Below are positions 58,227 through 64,000 of a stretch of 64,000 bases of DNA, in pieces. Origin of the DNA: JACPLA01 sp964602055 (GTDB taxonomy: Bacteria; Bacteroidota; Ignavibacteria; UBA10030). The position numbers and the translations under genes were made by a program. Where the stretch lies: positions 1-64,000 of the forward strand of contig CAZRPU010000003.1 in assembly GCA_964602055.1 (NCBI GenBank), read 5' to 3'. Position 1 is the stretch's first letter, and each line of letters begins with the position of its first letter. The notes beneath the pieces were generated by a model, which ran no database searches, was not told where the DNA came from, and saw only the letters and a program-made list of their open reading frames with translations.

Positions 58227-60575
58227 TTATTCTCTATTGCTGATGATATTGGCGAACAATCGTAGTACTCCCGGATGCAAGTTCATCATTTGATGCTTTA
58301 AATCCAAATCAACATACGTGATCCTCCCTTTTCCCGTTTTCTCGGTAACAATCATCGGGTATCCGGTTTCTGCCTGCCGAAGAACCACTTCGACACTTCC
58401 ACTCTCTGGAACGGTCACCCGGTGATATGCCCGAAAGAAGAGCCATGAGTCCCATAATGAACTATCAACAGCATTGGGAAAGCGAAAAAGGCGGTTCGCA
58501 TCATTGAATGTTGCCTCCGTTGCAGCTCCAAATTCATGCGTCCGTTCCAGTTGAACCCCCGAAAGAAGGGGATTAGCATTCCAGTCATCCTCCTCTTGCC
58601 TCAGAATGATCACATGCCCCCCTCGAGAGGCAAACGAGCGGATTTCAGAGCGTGTTGTTCCATCAACCCTCAGGAGGGAAAGGGAACGCTCGTCAACCAC
58701 CAAGGCACCTATCGGCTGCGTTGCGATGCTCCCCGGCGAGACTACCGAAGCTTGCGCGCCAATGTCCCTCAGCGCATGAACCGTTGTTCCAAACGGGAAT
58801 GGCGTAACAATACTGATCGAATCTCGCCTCCCGACGGTGACCGGAAAACTCCTCACCGCGACATTCATCACATGCACAGATCCGATGGAGAGCGGAATGA
58901 TCATCGAAGTATCCTTCAGCGCCTGCTTCCAATGAAGCTTCAGTGTATCTGTAAAGGAGGAGCCCTTCGTCGACGCCCGAAAGTTACTTCCCTCTCCTTC
59001 GACCAAGTCGCTCTCAATGCGTATCCTGTCTGCGACACCGTCATAGGTGTTATTCGTAAACCGAACTATGACCTCAGCACCTTCATCCGCTTTCACCATC
59101 GGCGTAAGGATATCAAGAGTGTGCCTTGGCGAAAAAAGCAATGGAATGACTGTCCGCACAGCAAAACTCTCTTCCCGAGTGGCTCCCCGATGGAGGATGA
59201 AGAAGGAAAAATCATACCGGGGTGAAGTGCGTTCCAAACCAAAGAGGTCGGCTGGAAGGTGATAGTCGGGCTTCTCAGGCGATACGATTCTATAGGCAAC
59301 TCCCGTTCGAAGAGGAAGAAGACGCTCCCGAGCCTCGTCGATAATCCAATCATCTTCAATAGAAGGGAACAGAATCTCCAGCCTTCCCTTCAGAGGCGGT
59401 CCACTGACGGAGTCAATGGTGAGATGAGCTAGCTGCCTTGGTGAAAGAACTGTATGCTCAATCGAAAAATGCACTTGAACATCGAGAAGAAGGTTCCTCA
59501 ATTGCTCCAATGACCTCTTCCACGAAATAAGATGCTTTCTTTGGCGCGGCGTCGGCCGAAGAGGCTGTGAAAATCGGCCGTCGACAGAATCTATCAACGA
59601 AACCACCCCCTTCAACATCTTCATCCTTGAGGACCGAAACTTTGCCGAACTTCCCACGTTAGCGACAAGTTCGGAGCTCAAGCGCGCGAGAGCCGCGTGG
59701 ATTTGATCCAGCGGCTTCCCCGGCGCAGAACCAAGTCCCTGATCCAGCATCTTCACGGTAGAAGCCTTTGGCAGCGAGCCATACAGCAGCTCGTACCGAA
59801 GAGGGTTCGATCGCCTCCAGACGGATTGCTGATGAGCCAAGGAGGGATATCGCTCAATTGCTTCCGCTGCCCGCTTGCGGGCAAGCAACGCCAATGGACC
59901 TGTTACCTTGGAATAGTCCAGACTGATACCACCCCGTTTCACTTCGGCGAACACACGCCTCACATCCCAGCGCTCATGAGTCCCCCGCGGGAGCCGACCC
60001 TCACGATTCACACCTGACATGAGTGAGTCTCTCACTTCGAGAACAAGAGAAGCGAGAGCATCCCGGAGAGGGCTTTTTCCCTTCACTCGGGGATCGCCGG
60101 CAATAACGATAATATCCGGCTTGACCTCAAGGACGAGTTTCTCCAATGTGGCAATAAGTGACTCTTTGGACCAACGTTCCCACACATCCGACTCGGATGC
60201 AGAGGCACCCGGATCTTCAAGATTCAGAAACCGCACTTCCCCTTCCAGCACAGAGCTTGCCTGATAGGCCTCTTCACGGAGTGTCGCAGCGAGCTGGCTC
60301 GGATATTGGTTCCTCACATCACTGTCGCCGGATTCACCATTGGTGCAAAATACCGAAACTACCTTTGCGCCGCGCACGGAGCGAAGCATGGCCAGAGTTG
60401 TGAGATCCTCGAATCCCGGCTGGAGAGCAAGATTCATGACGGTCAGGCTGTTCGGCAGGTGAGTTGCAACTTCCCTCAACTGCACAGGAACAGAGCTCTG
60501 GGACACCAAACGGCTGAGTGGAAGAAGGATAATAAGGGAAAAAATGGCGAAGAAGAGAAAAAACCGAAACTTCAT
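58227..60575 (-). CDS. PIG-L/LmbE-like protein with zinc ligands lost, exported
   Basis: A 782-residue exported protein (signal FFLFFAIFSLIILLPLSRLV). The N-terminal third follows the PIG-L/LmbE deacetylase plan, but the usual AHPDDE zinc motif reads LQPGFED and the distal HGDH-type motif reads VKGKSPLRD, so the His and Asp ligands are gone. The middle is beta-rich, and the C-terminus (HVIILRQEEDD to YVDLDLKHQM) resembles a class I glutamine-amidotransferase-like domain. It is therefore probably a binding or structural protein rather than a deacetylase. ATG 60575 follows AAGGA; the frame extends 26 codons upstream without similarity. It neighbours the GWxTD and PorV genes. Confidence 0.72.
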   Translation of the reverse strand: MKFRFFLFFAIFSLIILLPLSRLVSQSSVPVQLREVATHLPNSLTVMNLALQPGFEDLTTLAMLRSVRGAKVVSVFCTNGESGDSDVRNQYPSQLAATLREEAYQASSVLEGEVRFLNLEDPGASASESDVWERWSKESLIATLEKLVLEVKPDIIVIAGDPRVKGKSPLRDALASLVLEVRDSLMSGVNREGRLPRGTHERWDVRRVFAEVKRGGISLDYSKVTGPLALLARKRAAEAIERYPSLAHQQSVWRRSNPLRYELLYGSLPKASTVKMLDQGLGSAPGKPLDQIHAALARLSSELVANVGSSAKFRSSRMKMLKGVVSLIDSVDGRFSQPLRPTPRQRKHLISWKRSLEQLRNLLLDVQVHFSIEHTVLSPRQLAHLTIDSVSGPPLKGRLEILFPSIEDDWIIDEARERLLPLRTGVAYRIVSPEKPDYHLPADLFGLERTSPRYDFSFFILHRGATREESFAVRTVIPLLFSPRHTLDILTPMVKADEGAEVIVRFTNNTYDGVADRIRIESDLVEGEGSNFRASTKGSSFTDTLKLHWKQALKDTSMIIPLSIGSVHVMNVAVRSFPVTVGRRDSISIVTPFPFGTTVHALRDIGAQASVVSPGSIATQPIGALVVDERSLSLLRVDGTTRSEIRSFASRGGHVIILRQEEDDWNANPLLSGVQLERTHEFGAATEATFNDANRLFRFPNAVDSSLWDSWLFFRAYHRVTVPESGSVEVVLRQAETGYPMIVTEKTGKGRITYVDLDLKHQMMNLHPGVLRLFANIISNRE

Positions 60576-60610
60576 GATTGCTTCCTTACACAAGAGGTGG
60601 GGCGGAATAA

Positions 60611-60647
60611 GCAAAAGAAAAGGCTGCCTTTTGTGGAAGGCAGCCTT
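60611..60647 (-). terminator. Rho-independent terminator after the PorV-type gene
   Basis: On the minus strand AAGGCTGCCTT (60647-60637) pairs perfectly with AAGGCAGCCTT (60630-60620) over 11 positions across a six-base loop, followed by TTCTTTTGC. It lies 29 bases past the PorV stop. Confidence 0.85.
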
Positions 60648-60675
60648 CTCCATCTGCAGCCAAACACGCTACATC

Positions 60676-61749
60676 TTAGAAGCCAAACTTCACGGCGATG
60701 ACTGAGTTCCCGTCAAAGAACTGGACCGTTCTGTAGGCAAAATCCACGGTCACATCGATGCCGCTTGTTGCATAACGGACACCGAGGCCAAACGACGGGC
60801 CGAAGATATTTTCATCTTCGCTCTTATCGGAATCAGCTCCGAGGAGCTTTGCCTGAGGAACGAAATTGGTGCCAACGCGGCCAAACAGGGTCAACGATTG
60901 GAGCCCATAGCTCAGCTCGCCGCCAATTCGGAATTCATCCACGTACAGATTGTTGTTCGCAAAGGATCCACCAACTGTGTAATTGATATTCTCCCTGATA
61001 CTCGACATATAAGAGAGCCCAATTTCGACAGTGGAGGGAAGTTCGAACGCAGCCGCGATCGTGCTATACTTCTGCTCGGGTCTGCGGCCTTCCGAGGAAG
61101 ACGCGTCTCTGAGCAACCCGGAACCTTCGAACTGCATCTGGGGGCCGATGTTCTTCACCGCAACACCGATCTGCAGTCCATTGATGCCGGCAAGGCCCGA
61201 ATATTGCACTCCGAAATCAAGCGCAAAACCCGATGAGTTGACGCGGTCGATCTGTTCCGACACCAGCTTGAGAGATCCACCGACAGAAATCGCATCCGTC
61301 AACGCGCGGCCGTAGGAAAGGCCGATTGTCACGTACGTCGGTGAGAAGATCCGGCCCGAACGGCCCTCGGGATCATCATCGGTGGTCAACGCAATGTCGC
61401 CGAAGCCGACGGACTTTACGCTGAAAGCGACCGTACCAAAATCACCGAACTGAGATCCAACAGCCCCGAAGGCGACATCAACGTCGCCAATCCAGGTAAG
61501 ACTTGAGAACATTGCTTCTGTCGATGAGCGAAGCCTTCCAAGCCCGGCCGGATTCCAGTAGATCGATTCCAAGCCGGTGGAGTTTGAAATGGTGGAGCCA
61601 CCCATGGCAAAATCGCGGGCTCCTGTGGGAATCAGGAGCTCTGTTGCCGCAGCGGTCCCAATGCGTTTGTTTTGCGCAACGGTCTGCGGAACCACCATGA
61701 GCACCACGCTCACAACAAGAGCAGCGGCGATCAGTTTTGTTTTCATCAT
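60676..61749 (-). CDS. PorV/PorQ-family outer-membrane protein (T9SS)
   Basis: A 357-residue exported beta-barrel protein. Signal MKTKLIAAALVVSVVLMVVP; the PorV/PorQ family start RIGTAAATELLIPTGARDFA and MGGSTISNSTGLESIYWNPA (WNPAG motif) is present, followed by alternating strands ending in VIAVKFGF with a C-terminal aromatic. PorV shuttles T9SS cargo to the attachment complex, and here the gene lies directly downstream of a T9SS cargo gene. Two start methionines (61749, 61746) are adjacent. A terminator follows at 60611-60647. Confidence 0.9.
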   Translation of the reverse strand: MMKTKLIAAALVVSVVLMVVPQTVAQNKRIGTAAATELLIPTGARDFAMGGSTISNSTGLESIYWNPAGLGRLRSSTEAMFSSLTWIGDVDVAFGAVGSQFGDFGTVAFSVKSVGFGDIALTTDDDPEGRSGRIFSPTYVTIGLSYGRALTDAISVGGSLKLVSEQIDRVNSSGFALDFGVQYSGLAGINGLQIGVAVKNIGPQMQFEGSGLLRDASSSEGRRPEQKYSTIAAAFELPSTVEIGLSYMSSIRENINYTVGGSFANNNLYVDEFRIGGELSYGLQSLTLFGRVGTNFVPQAKLLGADSDKSEDENIFGPSFGLGVRYATSGIDVTVDFAYRTVQFFDGNSVIAVKFGF

Positions 61750-61782
61750 ATTTCTCCTTCAACCTTTGGTTGTGTGATCCCA

Positions 61783-61807
61783 GCGTGCGGCCACGTGTGC
61801 CGCACGC
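61783..61807. other. GC-rich hairpin between the T9SS cargo and PorV genes
   Basis: GCGTGCGGC (61783-61791) and GCCGCACGC (61799-61807) make a nine-base perfect stem with a seven-base loop. No T-run follows on the minus strand, so it may protect or separate mRNA segments rather than terminate. Confidence 0.7.
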
Positions 61808-61826
61808 CGGTGGCAATCAGGGTCTT

Positions 61827-64000
61827 CTAGAAAACGTCGAGTACTTCCTGTTCCATGATGACAGCGACCTTAAGAACTTTGGAGGTTCCAAGCTCAGGCA
61901 TATCAACGTGGACAATATAGATACCGCTCGCAACCGGGAAGTTGTACTGGTTCGTGAGATTCCAGCGCATGAACTGGCCCGGAGTCTGAACGGGATCCTT
62001 CACCAACGTTTTCACCAGTTGCCCCGCCAGATTGAAGATTCTGATGGTCGCACGATCTGGCAAGAAATTAAATGTTACGAACCGGTTAAATCTATTCGTT
62101 TCTGCAGGATTGAATCCATAATAAGGATTCGGGAACACGCCCACCTTCTGAACATCGGCCTTCGCTGTAGCGGTGTTGAAGGCGACAGGCGCCGGAGCCG
62201 TGAACGAGAAGGTCTCTGTGGCCGGAACTGAAGGATTGGAAATCTTCACACGCGTGACATCTCCCGTCCGCCACTTGGGCCTGTCAGCCGAGGTAACCCC
62301 AGGTGCGAATATCCATGTCCCTTTGGGATTATCCCGCGGAACGGCCGTAACACCGGCAGCAGTCGCATCCGCGGTGTAAGGTGTTGAAACTGCTCCGATA
62401 TACGCCCGACCGTTTCCAGCCAATCGGATGTATAAGGGTGTTCCGCCGCTACCCCATGGAGAGGCTCCGTCAGCATTTCGATCGCGGACCACTGCGTTAA
62501 TCTGCCTGTTCCGCCCCGTCCCTGCGTCGACCTCCCAGAGTTCGAAAGGCACTCTCAAACGAATAATCGTCGCCGCATTCGAACTGGTTACGGTTGCTAT
62601 CGACCCTCCGGAAACAATCACGGTGTCTTCCGCGAATGTCCCGTTTGGTCGTGTTGCACGAACACCCGTGAACCTGAATTCGAGGTCGGTCACAAGATCC
62701 GTCTGAGTCGTCGTATTCGTCGTTTGCGGCAAGAGAGACGAATAAGAGTAGCCGAAACCGCTATAGGACAACAGACCGTCACCGACATTGGCCGGGTCTT
62801 GTGCGAGTGAATAGTCTGCCGGATTGCTCCAGACGGGCTGCCCAATCTTCGCCTGTAGACCATCGAAGATGGGGTACGTTTCGTCCTGACTGTAGTTCTG
62901 CTGGAATGTAAACAGCGTTGTCGATCCTCTGTTGATATAGTATGGGTAGTTCGTCACATCCATCTGAGCCTGGACCGTGTCAACGCTTGTAATAATCGTC
63001 GCATACACATTTCCCGCTGTCAGAGCCTGCACAAGGGCAGCGGTCAGCGGTTGAGTGCCATCAGTGGTAGTCCACTTTCCGCTGGCATGGGCATTACCGA
63101 GCGTAACCGTGTAGCCGATATTCTTGAAGGCACCGGCCGTCCCGGTTGTATCGAAGTAGATTCCTGTAATCGGGCCAGCAAGGTTTGAAATGTTGTTCAC
63201 TGTGATGTCGTATGACAGCGCGGTTGCTGCTGCATTCAAGGTGCCATCAATAGTGAAGTTCCAAGTGGCCGGACTGTTAACGGGATCTTCTGTGAACCCA
63301 TGAAACCTGTCTGGTTGACCGGACCAACCAATCGTATAGGATTGACCCGTGACTTGAGAGGGATCGACTACTGCTACCTCTATGGGTACATCACCAATTC
63401 CATTCGTATGGCTAATCGTCAGCCCGCTACCCGACTTTGTGGAATATACGACTCCGGGTTGCGGAGACTGCGGACGAAGAGCGAAGATTGTCGGTGAAGA
63501 CTCCAAAGTGGCCGGCAGATATCCCGTTGTAGTGCGGGAATAAGCCGTAACTGCGTAGTAGTATTCCTGCCCGTTATAGAGCCTGTCGATATCCCTCACA
63601 TAATCTCGTTTGAGAGAGACATATCGTTTCAGGCCCGAGTTCGACCCAAACTGCACGGGCTTGAAAAGAATGACCCCTGATTGGTCGGCCTGTTCGTCTG
63701 TGATAACCGCAGGGTCCGTCGGAAGGTCGAATGTCGCTATACGCACCCAATCAGAAATCGGTGAGCCAGCGCTGGGGAGTTGGTAAACATTGTACCCCTC
63801 AAATACATAAGCACCGGGGTTGCTGACCGTCGTTTCGGTCTGTTGAACCCGATTGACATTGGAGCCCCATTCCAGAACGATTTCCCCGTCAAGTTCGGAA
63901 TACTTCACCGCGGGACTTGCGGGGGACTGTGGCACAACGAATAGGTCGTTGAACGTGTTTTGCACGAACCGGTCGTTGAAGCGCATGACCGCGACGCTCG
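61827..64000 (-). CDS. T9SS type A sorting-domain protein, partial (N-terminus beyond window)
   Basis: At least 724 residues; the frame is open to the right edge, so the start lies outside. The C-terminal 95 residues are a type A T9SS sorting domain: VGVFPNPYYGFNPAE, TFNFLPDRATIRIFNLAGQL and VASGIYIVHVDMPELG. Upstream segments are beta-rich; one part near 63900-63500 resembles fibronectin type III (SPASPAVKYSELDGEIVLEW, YYYAVTAYSRTTTGYL). The protein is likely exported through the outer membrane and fixed to the surface; its activity is not visible. The PorV gene follows 77 bases on, with a GC-rich hairpin between. Confidence 0.88.
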   Translation of the reverse strand, partial: SVAVMRFNDRFVQNTFNDLFVVPQSPASPAVKYSELDGEIVLEWGSNVNRVQQTETTVSNPGAYVFEGYNVYQLPSAGSPISDWVRIATFDLPTDPAVITDEQADQSGVILFKPVQFGSNSGLKRYVSLKRDYVRDIDRLYNGQEYYYAVTAYSRTTTGYLPATLESSPTIFALRPQSPQPGVVYSTKSGSGLTISHTNGIGDVPIEVAVVDPSQVTGQSYTIGWSGQPDRFHGFTEDPVNSPATWNFTIDGTLNAAATALSYDITVNNISNLAGPITGIYFDTTGTAGAFKNIGYTVTLGNAHASGKWTTTDGTQPLTAALVQALTAGNVYATIITSVDTVQAQMDVTNYPYYINRGSTTLFTFQQNYSQDETYPIFDGLQAKIGQPVWSNPADYSLAQDPANVGDGLLSYSGFGYSYSSLLPQTTNTTTQTDLVTDLEFRFTGVRATRPNGTFAEDTVIVSGGSIATVTSSNAATIIRLRVPFELWEVDAGTGRNRQINAVVRDRNADGASPWGSGGTPLYIRLAGNGRAYIGAVSTPYTADATAAGVTAVPRDNPKGTWIFAPGVTSADRPKWRTGDVTRVKISNPSVPATETFSFTAPAPVAFNTATAKADVQKVGVFPNPYYGFNPAETNRFNRFVTFNFLPDRATIRIFNLAGQLVKTLVKDPVQTPGQFMRWNLTNQYNFPVASGIYIVHVDMPELGTSKVLKVAVIMEQEVLDVF

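Overview
Organism. The window looks like a chromosomal contig, probably from a metagenome bin because it carries a 10-N scaffold gap, of a moderately GC-rich member of the Bacteroidota/Chlorobi side of the FCB group, most likely Ignavibacteria-like. Supporting features are a type IX secretion (T9SS) C-terminal sorting domain, a PorV-type outer-membrane protein, a GWxTD-domain protein, a 31-residue AURKAIP1/COX24-like protein, a TonB-dependent B12 receptor, a separate atpD-atpC pair and NamZ. The family-level placement is inference. Every gene I can support is on the minus strand, so the text below runs from low to high coordinates but transcription runs the other way.

Layout. 1-4.9 kb: a nucleotide-sugar block (UDP-HexNAc dehydrogenase, rfbC, rfbA) among three relics or copies of four-helix-bundle (23S rRNA intervening-sequence type) genes and short tandem repeats; this is the only clearly accessory region. 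4.9-16.2 kb: an EF-G2-like GTPase, DUF948 and YtxH envelope-stress-type proteins, an S1/P1-type zinc hydrolase, a tiny ribosome-type basic protein, a TPR protein, HU, SppA, TrxB, QueG, a Rieske protein, an MBL hydrolase, a ferredoxin, DUF309 and GpmA. 16.4-25.4 kb: B12-dependent methionine synthase (split by the assembly gap), an alcohol dehydrogenase with a redoxin, a PAP2 phosphatase, a lytic transglycosylase and an M24 peptidase. 25.4-33.3 kb: CorA, a phosphodiester glycosidase, YggU, an RpiB-like protein, RlpA, ManC, an unknown acidic protein, alanine racemase and NamZ, largely cell-wall and sugar metabolism. 33.3-41.2 kb: atpC-atpD, tRNA-Thr(CGU), a SpoIIE phosphatase, aspartase, class I fumarase and a secreted phosphodiesterase. 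41.2-51.4 kb: secreted S9 peptidase, a small zinc-ribbon protein, a CBM20-esterase, a receiver/PEP-synthase-like hybrid, two glutamate dehydrogenases and a DUF6580 membrane protein. 51.4-64 kb: BtuB under a cobalamin riboswitch, gamma-glutamyltransferase, SSB, then a surface cluster (NHL propeller, GWxTD protein, PIG-L-like pseudo-deacetylase, PorV, T9SS cargo running off the right edge).

How it fits together. B12 is a recurring theme: the riboswitch-controlled importer BtuB and DUF6580 serve a cell that uses cobalamin in MetH and QueG, and no cobalamin synthesis gene is visible here. Aspartase and class I fumarase with two glutamate dehydrogenases suggest amino-acid-linked carbon and nitrogen flux, fed by secreted peptidases. 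The longest gene-free stretch is 53337-53706 and is filled by the riboswitch and its terminator; other gaps are under 300 bases and are described where they hold repeats or terminators. No mobile element, CRISPR array, prophage or defence island is visible. The most unusual items are the receiver-ATP-grasp hybrid, the apparently zinc-less PIG-L protein, the RpiB-like protein without its catalytic cysteine, and several kinds of short tandem repeat placed tightly against gene starts and stops.
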